Positions 7,226-16,002 of a stretch of DNA of 64,000 nucleotides are shown here, one piece after another. Source of the DNA: Rhodospirillaceae bacterium SYSU D60007 (lineage in GTDB: Bacteria; Pseudomonadota; Alphaproteobacteria; Reyranellales; Reyranellaceae); assembly GCA_003574685.1 (NCBI GenBank), contig QOCQ01000003.1:1-64000 (forward strand), written 5' to 3'. Position 1 is the first letter of the stretch, and each line of letters opens with the position of its first letter. The position numbers were made by a program, and so were the translations under genes. The notes under the pieces were generated by a model. That model was not told the origin of the DNA. It ran no database searches and worked only from the letters and a program-made list of their open reading frames with translations.

Positions 7226-8768
7226 GCCGGCGTCCCGTCCCAGCCGCATACTGTCGTGGGCGCGCCGGATCGGCGCGTCCCTGACTCTCAAGCTTCTGGC
7301 GCTCGTCGGCGTTTTCATCGCGCTGCCCATCGTGCTTTACGGGCAGTTCGAGAGCGTCGACCGGCAGACTCGCGAACTGGTGACCCGCGGGATCCAGGAT
7401 CGCAGCCGGCTGATTGCCGAGGCGCTGCGGCCCTTTCTGTCGCGGCTGTCAGCCCCGGCAAACGATGTGCTGACCGCGGAGCTGCGGAAGTACGGCGCGG
7501 ATGGCACCGTGCTCAAACTGATGCTGCAGCCGGCGGGCGCTGGCGAACGCAGCTTCTACTATGTGGCCGCCACGCCCCGTATCGACGCGGCCCAGGTCGG
7601 GCAGGAACTGGACGAGCTGACCCAGCGCGGCATTCTGCAGCGGCTGTCGGAGTCCTGCATGTGGGATTCGCAGGCAGAGATCCGCTACCGCCAGCCCGAC
7701 GGCACCGTCGAGCTGCTGACCTCGCTCATGCCCATCAAGACCGATCTTGGCTGCTGGGTGCTGATCTCGACGCACTCGACGGCGGATTTCCTCAGCACAT
7801 CCATCGGCCGGCCCTACTGGCAGACCCGCGAAGTACGGATCGCGGCGCTGATCTACGTCGGCATGGCCCTGGTTGCGGCAATCATTGTGCTTGGCATCCG
7901 TCGCAACCTGCAGCGCTTCCGCAAGGTTGCGCACGAGATTCGCCAGGGCCGCATCGGGGACCACGCGTTCACCACCCGCAACGTCGTGCCGGAGCTGTCG
8001 AGCGTCGCGGGAGACATCGACCGTCTGGTACTCGAGCTCCGGCGGGTCGCGCGCGACATGCGCCAGACGGCAGAGGACAACGCCCATTCCTTCAAGACGC
8101 CGCTGGCGACCATCCAGTCCGCCCTTGAGCCCATTCGCAAGCGGATACCGGAGGACGACCAGCGCGCGCAGCGGGCACTGTCGATCATCGACTCATCCGT
8201 CGAGCGGCTCAAGGGCATGGTCAATGCGGCGCAGCGTCTCGACATCAACACGGCCGACCAGATTGAAATGCCGCGCCGGCCTGTCAACCTGACACAGCTG
8301 GTGGGCGACATGCTGGTGCACTATCGCGAGACGCTGTCTGGTCGGCAAATCCGGCTGGTCCGCCGTATCGAGGACTGTGTCGTAGTGCAGGCGGGTACCG
8401 GCATGCTCGAAGTCGTGCTGCAGAACATCCTCGATAACGCCATCAGCTTCTCGAGCCCCGGGGCGAGCCTGTTCGTGACGCTTTCCGTGTTGGAGGAGGG
8501 CCTCGCTGATCTGCGGATCGAGGACGAAGGCCCGGGTGCGCCGCCGGACAAGCTGGAGCGCATTTTTGACCGGTACTACTCGGTGCGGCCGAAAGCCGGT
8601 CCGCCAGCACAGGTCGCTCCGGGTACGCAGCCGGTGCTCAATGCGGGCCTCGGCCTCTGGATCGTCCGCCGCAACGTCGAGGCGCTGGGTGGCCGTGTCA
8701 GCGCTTTCAATCGCGCCGACGGTGGACTGTGCGTGCGCATCACGCTGCCGTGCAACGGCCGGCTGTAG
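7086..8768 (+). CDS. Membrane sensor histidine kinase
   Basis: 560 aa from ATG 7086, which has GGGAG about 9 nt upstream and overlaps the regulator by 140 bp; TTG 7185 is another possible start, so the N-terminus is uncertain. Order: cytoplasmic leader, membrane segment (LLALVGVFIALPIVLYG), periplasmic sensor of about 150 residues, second membrane segment (ALIYVGMALVAAIIVLGI), HAMP-like linker, dimerisation domain with phospho-acceptor His334 (NAHSFKTPLATIQ), and a HATPase domain with QNILDNA, DEGPGAP and GLGLWIV. It is the natural partner of the preceding response regulator. ChvG-like kinases have this layout, but assignment to that subfamily is only a suggestion. Confidence 0.88.
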   Translation: MATEQTSVPRSSGFATSSAPLTPISAKSRISPHLAIAGAEERRRPPEPASRPSRILSWARRIGASLTLKLLALVGVFIALPIVLYGQFESVDRQTRELVTRGIQDRSRLIAEALRPFLSRLSAPANDVLTAELRKYGADGTVLKLMLQPAGAGERSFYYVAATPRIDAAQVGQELDELTQRGILQRLSESCMWDSQAEIRYRQPDGTVELLTSLMPIKTDLGCWVLISTHSTADFLSTSIGRPYWQTREVRIAALIYVGMALVAAIIVLGIRRNLQRFRKVAHEIRQGRIGDHAFTTRNVVPELSSVAGDIDRLVLELRRVARDMRQTAEDNAHSFKTPLATIQSALEPIRKRIPEDDQRAQRALSIIDSSVERLKGMVNAAQRLDINTADQIEMPRRPVNLTQLVGDMLVHYRETLSGRQIRLVRRIEDCVVVQAGTGMLEVVLQNILDNAISFSSPGASLFVTLSVLEEGLADLRIEDEGPGAPPDKLERIFDRYYSVRPKAGPPAQVAPGTQPVLNAGLGLWIVRRNVEALGGRVSAFNRADGGLCVRITLPCNGRL

Positions 8769-8788
8769 CGCCGGAAACGCGTGGCCGG

Positions 8789-8808
8789 AACCACATCTTG
8801 ATCACTGG
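8789..8808 (+). promoter_or_regulatory. Box YCACA-N3-TGATCAC upstream of manC
   Basis: CCACA at 8791 and TGATCAC at 8799, with TCAC-like cores 11 bp apart, lie between the kinase stop (8768) and manC (8870). The 12-mer CTTGATCACTGG (8797-8808) recurs exactly on the minus strand before the glycosyltransferase at 31049. Interpreted as a direct-repeat operator or activator site for the exopolysaccharide locus. Confidence 0.55.
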
Positions 8809-8869
8809 TTCCGCCTGAGCGCCGGTCATAGCTTCCGCGCGTGCAAGTCCGGTGCGGGGAGTCCTGACC

Positions 8870-10333
8870 ATGGATGCAATCGCCGACCTCGCCCGGTTTC
8901 GGGTGCCGGGGACGGGCCTGATCCACCCGGTGATTCTCTCGGGTGGATCGGGGACACGGTTGTGGCCGCTCTCGCGCGCTGCCTATCCGAAGCAGCTCCT
9001 GCCGCTGTTGTCAGAGCGGACCATGCTGCAGGAGACGGCGTTGCGCAGCCTGAGCGATGCCGGCTTTGCGGCACCCGTGGTGATCTGCAACGACGAGCAT
9101 CGGTTTCTGATTGACGAGCAGCTTCGCCAGGTCGGCATCGTCCCGCAGCAGATCCTGCTTGAGCCAGTGGCGCGCAACACCGGTCCGGCGGTAGCCGCTG
9201 CGGCCTTGTGGCTGATGGCACGCGATCCGGAGGCGCTGATGCTGGTACAGCCGTCCGATCACGTGATCGGCTCGGTGGCGCGATTTCACGAGGCCGTCGG
9301 CAGGGGTGTCGCGGCGGCCCAGGCCGGCAAGCTGGTGACCTTCGGCATCAAGCCGGACCGGCCGGAGACAGGTTACGGCTATATCCAGATCGGCCATGCG
9401 CTCGACGGGGGAGAGGGCGTGTACCTCGTCGACCGCTTCGTCGAGAAGCCCGACCGCGCCGCGGCCGAGCGTTTCGTGGACAGCGGCATATTCTCGTGGA
9501 ACAGCGGCATCTTTCTGCTGGGCGCACGGCATTTCCTGGAGGACCTCGCCCGGTTGAACCCCGACATGCTGGCGGCCTGCGAACGCGCCGTGCACAAGGG
9601 CACCGATGATCTCGGCTTCTTCCGGCTGGATGCGGCCGGTCTGGGCGAAGCGCCGGCTCTGTCGGTTGACCGCGCCGTGATGGAGCATACGGACCGGGCA
9701 GCCGTGGTGCCCGTCGATATGGCGTGGAGCGATCTGGGCTCGTGGCGGGCACTGCAGGAGCACGGACAGCGCGATGTCGATGGCAATGTCGTGCAGGGCG
9801 ATGTGGTGCTCGACCGCGTGCGCAACTCCTACGTGCGGTCCGACAGCAGGCTCGTGGCGGCTATCGACCTTGACGACGTGGTGATCGTCGCGACGGACGA
9901 TGCGGTGCTGGTCGCGCATGCCGGATCGGCTGCCGAGGTTTCCGGCGTGGTTGAACGGCTGCGCCAGCGCAATCGGCCGGAGCCGTTGCAGCACACAACG
10001 ACTTACCGCCCTTGGGGCTACTATCGCACCGTCGATGCCGGCAACCGCTTCCAGGTGAAACGGATCATGGTCAAGCCGGGCGCCAAGCTCAGTCTGCAGA
10101 AGCACTATCATCGTGCCGAGCACTGGGTCGTGGTGCAGGGCACCGCGCTCGTTCAGCGCGGCGAGGACCGCATGCTCGTGCGCGAAAACGAGTCGGTTTA
10201 TATCCCGATCGGCACCGAGCATCGGCTCGAGAACCCCGGCAAGCTGCCGTTGCATCTGATCGAAGTGCAGTCGGGGCCATACCTCGGCGAAGACGACATC
10301 GTGCGGATCGCCGACAATTACGGGCGGGCGTGA
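8870..10333 (+). CDS. manC: Mannose-1-phosphate guanylyltransferase / mannose-6-phosphate isomerase
   Basis: 487 aa bifunctional enzyme that makes GDP-mannose from mannose-1-phosphate and GTP; the C-terminal half interconverts fructose- and mannose-6-phosphate. ATG 8870 has GGGGAG 7 nt upstream. The nucleotidyltransferase signature GGSGTRLWPLSR is at 25-36, with FVEKPD further on. The C-terminal cupin shows RPWGYYRTVD and KPGAKLSLQKHYHRAEHW, the type II phosphomannose isomerase pattern. First gene of the exopolysaccharide locus; it feeds gmd and fcl at 27.7-29.8 kb. No phosphomannomutase gene is seen in the window. Confidence 0.93.
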   Translation: MDAIADLARFRVPGTGLIHPVILSGGSGTRLWPLSRAAYPKQLLPLLSERTMLQETALRSLSDAGFAAPVVICNDEHRFLIDEQLRQVGIVPQQILLEPVARNTGPAVAAAALWLMARDPEALMLVQPSDHVIGSVARFHEAVGRGVAAAQAGKLVTFGIKPDRPETGYGYIQIGHALDGGEGVYLVDRFVEKPDRAAAERFVDSGIFSWNSGIFLLGARHFLEDLARLNPDMLAACERAVHKGTDDLGFFRLDAAGLGEAPALSVDRAVMEHTDRAAVVPVDMAWSDLGSWRALQEHGQRDVDGNVVQGDVVLDRVRNSYVRSDSRLVAAIDLDDVVIVATDDAVLVAHAGSAAEVSGVVERLRQRNRPEPLQHTTTYRPWGYYRTVDAGNRFQVKRIMVKPGAKLSLQKHYHRAEHWVVVQGTALVQRGEDRMLVRENESVYIPIGTEHRLENPGKLPLHLIEVQSGPYLGEDDIVRIADNYGRA

Positions 10334-10337
10334 AACG

Positions 10338-10355
10338 GCCACCTTGTGGCGTTTT
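10338..10355 (+). terminator. Weak hairpin after manC
   Basis: GCCAC-CTT-GTGGC followed by GTTTT starts 4 nt after the manC stop. The stem is only 5 bp, so it may be a leaky terminator or pause site before the export gene, which has its own candidate regulatory site at 10370-10389. Confidence 0.35.
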
Positions 10356-10369
10356 CGTGGCCGCGAATC

Positions 10370-10389
10370 GCCCCCGTTTTGGTCACAAC
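10370..10389 (+). promoter_or_regulatory. Degenerate exopolysaccharide box upstream of the export gene
   Basis: TGGTCACA at 10380-10387 matches the TGATCAC half with one mismatch; the first half at the 11-bp position (CCCCG) matches YCACA with two. It lies about 105 bp before the ATG at 10492. A probable weaker member of the box family. Confidence 0.35.
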
Positions 10390-10491
10390 AGGCCTGCGGA
10401 TTTTGTTGGTAAAGCCATGCCTACCAACATGCGGGCACTGCGCGATCCGCTAAGGACGCGACAGTGTCATGAGTTTCGGAAGGTGACGACA

Positions 10492-11109
10492 ATGGCCAAC
10501 GTCAGGATCGTATCATCGATTCCGCGTCGTGGCCTGCTGGCGACGATGGCGGTCTTCGTAACGGGCGCCGCGGCATTCCCGGCATATGCCCAGGTTTCTG
10601 ATTCGACGCCGCGTGGCGGACCGATGCCGCCAGGTCCGGCGGACAAATCCGGCTACAGGCTCGACAGCGGCGACCGGATGCGGATCATCGTTTTTGGCCA
10701 GCAGAACCTGACCGGCGAGTATGCGCTGGACGGCCAGGGGGTGCTGTCATTCCCGCTCATCGGCCAGATCAATGCCAAGGGGATGACGCCCGCACAGCTT
10801 GAGCAGGCGATCGCCGCCAAGCTGCACCCGGATTATATCAGGAACCCGAGCGTCGCCGTCGAGGTCATGACGCGTCGCCCCTTCTATATCGTGGGCGAGG
10901 TCAAGAACCCCGGCAGCTATCCGTACGTGGCGGGCATGAGCGTGATCAATGCCGTGGCGCTTGCCGGCGGCTTTACCTACAGGGCGCGCGAAAGCTCGTT
11001 CTATATCAAGCGCCCTGACGCGAGCGGCCAGACCGTGCGGATCACTGCCACGCAGGAGACGCCGGTGCAGCCTGGTGACGTCATCATGGTGAGGGAGCGG
11101 TACTTCTGA
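10492..11109 (+). CDS. Polysaccharide export protein (Wza/GumB-type, SLBB domain)
   Basis: 205 aa from ATG 10492, preceded by GGAAGG. The N-terminal 34 residues form a signal peptide ending in AYA; it contains PRRGLLATM, a twin-arginine-like start. The mature part has the polysaccharide export domain (YRLDSGDRMRIIVFGQ, LDGQGVLSFPLIGQI) and one SLBB domain (VEVMTRRPFYIVGEVKNPGSYPYV split over two strands). It is much shorter than E. coli Wza and matches the short GumB/ExoF class of outer-membrane or periplasmic export components. Its stop overlaps the autokinase ATG by one base, so the two export proteins are made together. Confidence 0.9.
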   Translation: MANVRIVSSIPRRGLLATMAVFVTGAAAFPAYAQVSDSTPRGGPMPPGPADKSGYRLDSGDRMRIIVFGQQNLTGEYALDGQGVLSFPLIGQINAKGMTPAQLEQAIAAKLHPDYIRNPSVAVEVMTRRPFYIVGEVKNPGSYPYVAGMSVINAVALAGGFTYRARESSFYIKRPDASGQTVRITATQETPVQPGDVIMVRERYF

Positions 11110-13373
11110 TGGCACAGCTTCCCCAGCGGGTTCGCGGCCGGTACCTCGTTCCGCGCGAAAGTGCCGTTGCGCTCGAGCCGGTGCAATATCCGGTGCAAGA
11201 GCGCGAGAACGACTTTCTCGAAACGTTGCGAAAGCTGTGGCGGCACCGCTACCTCGTTCTCGGCTGCGCCTTCGGGCTCGGCGGCCTGACGGCCGCCGTA
11301 GCGATGAAGCTTCCCTCGTACTACGTGGCTGAGTCGCGCGTGCAGGTGGGCATTTCGTCGCCGCGCTACCTAGGCAACAACTACGAGGGGATCTTCGCCG
11401 AAGCCAGTCCCGACATGGAGCGCGTACAGAACGAGGGCTTCATCATCATGTCGCGCGACGTGGCGCGCCAGGTGATCGACCGCCTCGATCTTCGGGACAA
11501 CCCGGAGTTCAACCCGCGGCTCGAAGAGATCCCGGCCTGGAAGCAGTTTCTCGATACCTACGGTCCGAAGGCCTGGATGGCCTGGCTGCGCAGCGACGAG
11601 GACGAGGGGCCTGCCAGGGATCCGGAGGCAGTGCTTCAGACCATCATGATCAACCGCGTCATCTCGCGTATCGATGTCTCCTCGCTCGGCCGCTCGCACG
11701 TGCTTAGCGTAAAGGTCGATTCGGAGAATCCCGAGACGGCGGCCGCGATCGCCAATACCCTGGCGGACGTCTATCTTGAGTACCAGCGCCGCGAGAAGGT
11801 CGAGGTCACGGAGCGCGTCGAGAAGTTCCTGCAGAGCCGCATCGCCGAGCTGCGCGAGCAGGTACGGAAGTCCGACCAGGCCGTGGAAGACTACCGGCGG
11901 CGCTATGGGCTGTACAAGGGGCAGACGTCGGGCGTCACGTCCCAGCAGCTTACCGAACTGAACACCCAGCTCCTCCAGGCACAGACTGCCAAGGCAGAAG
12001 CCGAAGCGAAGCTGCGTGAAGCCCAGTCGCTCCAGAAGGGCGGCATGGGCAGCGAGAGTGTGCCGGAGGTCCTGCGCTCGCCGTTGATCGCGGCGCTCAA
12101 GCAGCAGCAGGCGGAAGCCGAGCGCCGGGCGGCCGAGCTGGCGGCGCAGTATGGGCCGCGGCATCCGATGATGATCAACGCCAGGTCAGAGGTGGGCAAC
12201 ATCCAGGGGCGGGTTGCGGCCGAGATCGGCAAGGTGGTCGACGGCCTTGCCCGCGAGGCACGGGCAGCGACTGCCCGCTACGAGGCACTGAAGCACAGCT
12301 TCGAGCAGCTCAAGGGCCAGATGGGTGATGTGAACGAGCGCGCCATCGAGCTGGATGCGCTGGAGCGGGAAGCCACCGTAAACCGCAACCTTCTGGAAGC
12401 GATGCTGAACCGCGCCAAGCAGACGATCGGACAGGAGCAGATCCAGCAGGCCAACGCCAAGCTGGTGTCGCCGGCCGCGCCGCCGTTTGCACCGTCGTAC
12501 CCGCCCAAGATGCTGCTGGCGTTCCTCGGGACAGTCGGCGGCGGCCTGCTCGGCGCGGCGATCGCGCTGATGCGCGAAGGCGCCGACAGGACCTTCCGCC
12601 GGGCCGACCAGATCGTCAGCCAGACCGGACTGCCGGTGCTCGCGATGGTGCCGCATCTCAGTGGCGGCACCCCGCCGCAGGTGCACGTGCTGCGCAAGCC
12701 GACCTCTCCCTACAGCGAGGCCCTGCGGCGCCTCCATATCGGCCTCGAGCTCTCCGAGACGGCGGAGACACCGAAGACCGTGCTGTTCACATCGGCGGCG
12801 CCGGCGGAAGGCAAGTCCGTCCTCGTGGCATCGCTCGGCAGATTGCTGGCCAGCAACGGCAAGCGCGTTCTGCTGGTGGATTGCGACTGGCGTTGCCCCA
12901 AGCTGCACCAGTTGTTCCGCTGCTCCAACCGCAATGGTCTGGCGAACCTCCTGGCCGCCGAAACGGCCGATCTCGACGACTTCATCCATCACGATGCGCT
13001 GTCGGGCGTCGATGTGGTCACGGCGGGCGAGTGGACGCCGCAGTCGACACATCTGCTGACATCGCAGCGCATGCGGGTTGTCCTGGACGCGCTGGCGCCC
13101 GACTACGATCAGATCATTCTCGATACGCCGCCGGTCCTGGTCGGCGCCGAAGTCCTGGCCTTCTGCCGGATGGTCGAGAAGGTGGTCTTCGCGGTGCGCT
13201 GGGGACACACGCGTCGCGACTCCGTTCTCGAAGCGCTGCAGCAAGTAATCGAGGCACAGGGCGACGTGGCCGGTGTGGCCGTGACGCGGGTGATCCCCAA
13301 GCAGTACCGCCGCTATGCCTACGGCTCGGCGGATTACCAGTACGCGCGGCCGGTGCTGGCGCGCGTCGGGTGA
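11109..13373 (+). CDS. Polysaccharide co-polymerase / tyrosine autokinase (Wzc/ExoP/GumC-type)
   Basis: 754 aa inner-membrane protein that controls polymer length and export. Order: cytoplasmic leader, first membrane segment near 47-66, Wzz domain, long coiled-coil periplasmic region (about 230-420), second membrane segment near 462-482, then a BY-kinase domain. Kinase motifs are AAPAEGKS with Lys569 (Walker A), LLVDCDW (Walker A') and IILDTPP (Walker B). The C-terminal tail (YRRYAYGSADYQYARP) holds five tyrosines, the autophosphorylation cluster expected for an active kinase. No low-molecular-weight tyrosine phosphatase (Wzb) is encoded nearby. Overlaps the export gene by one base. Confidence 0.93.
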   Translation: MAQLPQRVRGRYLVPRESAVALEPVQYPVQERENDFLETLRKLWRHRYLVLGCAFGLGGLTAAVAMKLPSYYVAESRVQVGISSPRYLGNNYEGIFAEASPDMERVQNEGFIIMSRDVARQVIDRLDLRDNPEFNPRLEEIPAWKQFLDTYGPKAWMAWLRSDEDEGPARDPEAVLQTIMINRVISRIDVSSLGRSHVLSVKVDSENPETAAAIANTLADVYLEYQRREKVEVTERVEKFLQSRIAELREQVRKSDQAVEDYRRRYGLYKGQTSGVTSQQLTELNTQLLQAQTAKAEAEAKLREAQSLQKGGMGSESVPEVLRSPLIAALKQQQAEAERRAAELAAQYGPRHPMMINARSEVGNIQGRVAAEIGKVVDGLAREARAATARYEALKHSFEQLKGQMGDVNERAIELDALEREATVNRNLLEAMLNRAKQTIGQEQIQQANAKLVSPAAPPFAPSYPPKMLLAFLGTVGGGLLGAAIALMREGADRTFRRADQIVSQTGLPVLAMVPHLSGGTPPQVHVLRKPTSPYSEALRRLHIGLELSETAETPKTVLFTSAAPAEGKSVLVASLGRLLASNGKRVLLVDCDWRCPKLHQLFRCSNRNGLANLLAAETADLDDFIHHDALSGVDVVTAGEWTPQSTHLLTSQRMRVVLDALAPDYDQIILDTPPVLVGAEVLAFCRMVEKVVFAVRWGHTRRDSVLEALQQVIEAQGDVAGVAVTRVIPKQYRRYAYGSADYQYARPVLARVG

Positions 13374-13379
13374 GGGCGC

Positions 13380-14597
13380 ATGCCGCCATCACAGGTTCTT
13401 TTTGTCACGCAGTATTATCGTCCGGAACTGATTGGCTCGGCGCCGTTCAGCGCCGACATCGCCGAATGGCTGGCCGACAGCGGCCGGCATGTGACAGTTC
13501 TGACGGGATTGCCGCACTATCCTTCGGCCGAAGTCTTTCCGGAGTATCGCAAGGGACGTGCCACGCGCGAGACCTTCAACGGCGTCATGGTGGAACGGCT
13601 GGGCGCCTGGGTTCCGCGCAGCCGGTCGGCAGCTTCCCGCATACTGGGCGAAGCGTGGTTTCTGATGAATGGCGCGTTTGCCCTGGCGACCGGCCGGATC
13701 GCCCGGCATGCCGTGGTCTTGTCGCTGTGTCCTTCCATTCTCAGTGTCGCCCTGGGAGGGCTGGCGCGGCTGCGCGACGGACGCAGCGTTGCCATCGTGC
13801 ACGACATCCAGTCGGGGCTGGCCCGCGGACTGGGCATGGTCGGCGGCGGCTGGACGGCGCGCCTGATGCAGGCCTGCGAGCGCATGGTGCTCAACCGCGC
13901 CGACCTGGTCGTGGTGCTCTCGCCAGAGATGGCCGGCGAGCTGCGCCGCATCGGCGTCACGGCGCCCATCGAAGTCGTCCCGATATGGGTCGACACGGAC
14001 CAGATACGACCACTGCCGCCATCTGCGACGCAGCCGATGACGGTACTGTACAGCGGCAATCTCGGCCGCAAGCAGGGGCTCGGGCAGGTGATCGACCTGG
14101 CCGAGGTGCTGCGCGAGCGCCGTCCGGAGATCCGGGTCGTTCTGCGCGGCAACGGCAACCAGGCGAAATCACTCAGCGACGAGATCGCACGGCGCGGCCT
14201 CACAAACGTCAGCCTCGAGGAGTTGCTGCCTGATGCGGGATTGAGCGAAGGACTGGCGTCGGGCGACATCCATCTGGTGCCGCTCGATCCGGATGCCGCA
14301 TCTTTCGTGGTGCCATCCAAGATGTTCAACATCATGGCTGCCGGCCGCGCCTTTGTCGCCACCGCCCGCCCTGAAAGCGTGATCGCGCGCCTGTGCCAGC
14401 GCAGCGGCGCTTTCCTCTGCGTGCCGCCCAACGATGCGGCGGCTTTTGCCGAGGCGATCGTGGCCCTCGCCGACGATCCGGATTTGCGCGCAGAAATGGG
14501 CGCGCGGGGCCGGGCGTTCGTCGAGCGGCACCTGGCGAAGCGGAAGGTACTGGGCGAGTTCGTGACGCGACTCGATGCGCTCTGTGCCCGGCAATAG
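13380..14597 (+). CDS. Glycosyltransferase, WcaI-like (GT4)
   Basis: 405 aa. The N-terminal QYYRPELIGSAP is characteristic of WcaI-type transferases, and the GT-B C-terminal half shows YSGNLGRKQGL and the donor-site region IHLVPLDPDAASFVVPSK. It should add one sugar from a nucleotide donor to the lipid-linked repeat unit on the cytoplasmic membrane face. It starts 6 bp after the autokinase stop and overlaps the next gene by 23 bp, within a tight operon. Donor and linkage cannot be read from the sequence. Confidence 0.88.
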   Translation: MPPSQVLFVTQYYRPELIGSAPFSADIAEWLADSGRHVTVLTGLPHYPSAEVFPEYRKGRATRETFNGVMVERLGAWVPRSRSAASRILGEAWFLMNGAFALATGRIARHAVVLSLCPSILSVALGGLARLRDGRSVAIVHDIQSGLARGLGMVGGGWTARLMQACERMVLNRADLVVVLSPEMAGELRRIGVTAPIEVVPIWVDTDQIRPLPPSATQPMTVLYSGNLGRKQGLGQVIDLAEVLRERRPEIRVVLRGNGNQAKSLSDEIARRGLTNVSLEELLPDAGLSEGLASGDIHLVPLDPDAASFVVPSKMFNIMAAGRAFVATARPESVIARLCQRSGAFLCVPPNDAAAFAEAIVALADDPDLRAEMGARGRAFVERHLAKRKVLGEFVTRLDALCARQ

Positions 14598-15837
14598 CGA
14601 CGGCGCTGTTTCCCACATTCTCGTCTTCGAGCCGGATGCCGAAGGCCATCCGCGTGAGTGGCTCGAGCACATCGTGGCCTATGTAGCCGCGGAGCAGGCA
14701 GACATCAGAACGACATTCGTTGTCGCTGCAGAGATGCGTACGCACCTCGATGCCTGCGTGCCTTCCATTGCCGGCGACCGCATTCGCGTGCTGGCGCTGA
14801 CGCCGGCCGAACGATGGTTGTGTACGCGCCGGTTCCTCACGCTGGCGGCCTTCGCGCGCTGGTGGATCATGCGCCGCTACCTGCGACGCACCGGCGCACA
14901 GGCCGGCCACTTCCTGTCATTCGACCACATGTGCCTGCCGCTGGCGCTGGGCCTGGGTACCGGCGGCAAACCCGTCTCGGGCATCCTGTTCCGACCGTCG
15001 GTGCACTATGAAGGGATCGGTTCGTATCGCCCGAGTTTGCCGGAGAGGTTGCGTGATGTGCGCAAGACGATTCTCTACCGGCTGATGTTGCTGAACCGGG
15101 CCGTGCACACTGTTCTGTCACTGGATCCGTATTTCACACCCTATGCGCGCCGCCGGTATCGGTTTGGCGCCAAGGTGAGGACGATTGGCGATCCAACGCA
15201 CCCGTCGCCCGGAACACAGACGGGTACGTCAAAAGTGGCGGCGGTGTCCGCGAGCCGCGTCGGCTTCGTGTTTTTCGGCTATCTGACCGAACGCAAGGGC
15301 CTTCTCGTGTTGCTGGATGCCCTGGCCCGGATTGATCCGGGAATATCATCGCGCGTGTCGGTCACCATCGCGGGGCGCGTTGAAGCGGCCTTGCGCGAAC
15401 GGGTCGAGGCGGGCATCCGGCATCTCCGCAAAGTCCGGCCCGAGCTGTGCCTGCGCCTCGAAGACCGGTGGATTCCTGCCGCCGAGCTCGATGCCATTGT
15501 GGCCGCGGGCGATGTGGTGCTGGCGCCCTATCAGAGATTTGTCGGGTCCAGCGGCGTGCTGCTGTGGGCTGCCCGGATGGCCATTCCGGTGCTGACGCAG
15601 GACTTCGGATTGCTCGGACGACTCGTTCACGACCACAGGCTTGGGCTGACGGCTGACACGCTCGATCCGGCCAGCCTCGCAGCCGGAATCGAGCGGATGG
15701 TCATCGAGGGACCACACACCTTCGTTGATCCGGGTGCAGCCCGGTCCTTCGCCGCATCGCGCACACCGCGGGCGTTCGCGGCGGCGGTCGTCTCGAGCCT
15801 GTGGGGTGGCGAACCGCGCGCCCTGGAAGCCAGCTGA
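14575..15837 (+). CDS. Glycosyltransferase (GT-B fold)
   Basis: 420 aa. The C-terminal half looks like glycosyltransferase family 1/4: FFGYLTERKGLLVLLDAL, then DVVLAPYQRFVGSSGVLLWAA, a donor-binding loop. The N-terminal half is poorly conserved and acceptor-specific. The start at 14575 lies within the end of the WcaI-like gene; a later start is possible since the first residues are not diagnostic. A 165-bp gap with an exopolysaccharide box separates it from the initiating transferase gene. Specificity unknown. Confidence 0.8.
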   Translation: MRSVPGNSDGAVSHILVFEPDAEGHPREWLEHIVAYVAAEQADIRTTFVVAAEMRTHLDACVPSIAGDRIRVLALTPAERWLCTRRFLTLAAFARWWIMRRYLRRTGAQAGHFLSFDHMCLPLALGLGTGGKPVSGILFRPSVHYEGIGSYRPSLPERLRDVRKTILYRLMLLNRAVHTVLSLDPYFTPYARRRYRFGAKVRTIGDPTHPSPGTQTGTSKVAAVSASRVGFVFFGYLTERKGLLVLLDALARIDPGISSRVSVTIAGRVEAALRERVEAGIRHLRKVRPELCLRLEDRWIPAAELDAIVAAGDVVLAPYQRFVGSSGVLLWAARMAIPVLTQDFGLLGRLVHDHRLGLTADTLDPASLAAGIERMVIEGPHTFVDPGAARSFAASRTPRAFAAAVVSSLWGGEPRALEAS

Positions 15838-15862
15838 AAGATGCGGAAAGGTAAAGTCCAAG

Positions 15863-15882
15863 CGCCTCAACTTGATCACAGG
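15863..15882 (+). promoter_or_regulatory. Exopolysaccharide box upstream of the initiating transferase
   Basis: CCTCA at 15865 (one mismatch to YCACA) and TGATCAC at 15873-15879 keep the 11-bp register. GATATG at 15897-15902 could act as a -10 element. It lies 120 bp before ATG 16003, in a 165-bp gap that otherwise holds nothing recognisable, and marks the start of a new transcription unit inside the locus. Confidence 0.5.
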
Positions 15883-16002
15883 ACCAAGGGCAAGCCGATA
15901 TGGAGAATCATCCCATCGACGCTCCTCCGCAACCGCGCGGTGCCGGTGCACGGCGGCCGTGCAACCGGCTGATTGACGGCAGCGTCTGAGAAGGTGGGCA
16001 AG

